A stretch of 64,000 bases of DNA, from the NCBI GenBank assembly GCA_963969595.1, contig OZ018415.1:22945782-23009781 (forward strand), written 5' to 3'. This DNA is from Neckera pumila (Eukaryota; Streptophyta; Bryopsida; Hypnales; Neckeraceae). Positions 63,993 to 64,000 of the stretch are shown one piece after another. The position numbers and the translations under genes are program-made. Under the pieces are notes generated by a model that saw only the letters and a program-made list of their open reading frames with translations, was not told where the DNA came from and made no database searches. The first letter of the stretch is position 1. Each line of letters begins with the position of its first letter.

Positions 63993-64000
63993 ATTATGAC

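Overview
The window is nuclear DNA of a land plant. Five recognisable plant protein families are split by short GT-AG introns (tens to a few hundred bases), coding exons are near 50% GC, and the long spaces between them are very AT-rich and full of short transposons. The small introns and the divergent family members suggest a seed-free plant such as a bryophyte, but this is an inference and I cannot name a species.

Genes, left to right: (1) a SABATH carboxyl methyltransferase on the minus strand, 2347-4408, three exons; (2) a group IId WRKY transcription factor on the plus strand, 21746-24547, four exons, with plant zinc cluster, calmodulin-binding/HARF motif and WRKYGQK finger; (3) an R2R3-MYB of the FOUR LIPS/MYB88 type on the plus strand from 29365, six clear exons and an uncertain 3' end; (4) a serine acetyltransferase on the plus strand, 45140-49577, eleven exons, 553 residues, keeping its catalytic residues and a C-terminal Gly-x-Gly-Ile; (5) an intronless BTB/POZ protein on the minus strand, 53430-54674. 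They share no pathway and form no operon. The right end (57.5-63.6 kb) holds minus-strand fragments that are unresolved or decayed, including a relic of an S-locus-type receptor ectodomain and an isolated transmembrane exon.

The rest is mostly mobile DNA. The main family is a set of 0.6-0.96 kb elements with CCCCTAAAGGACC-type inverted ends flanked by TTAA, i.e. piggyBac-like non-autonomous elements. One copy (39235-40140) has a diverged empty site still present 130 bp upstream. A second family is four copies (36.5-42.8 kb) starting A|TC and ending CTAG|T like Helitrons, each carrying a long TTTG array. There are also a CACTA-type MITE with a GAA duplication, a foldback with CACAG ends and a TAC duplication, a TA-flanked MITE that splits one unit of a tandem array, several foldbacks close to or inside genes, and a roughly 810 bp inverted-repeat element.

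Boundaries were set by eye from reading frame, GT/AG signals and family similarity. No alignment or expression data were available.
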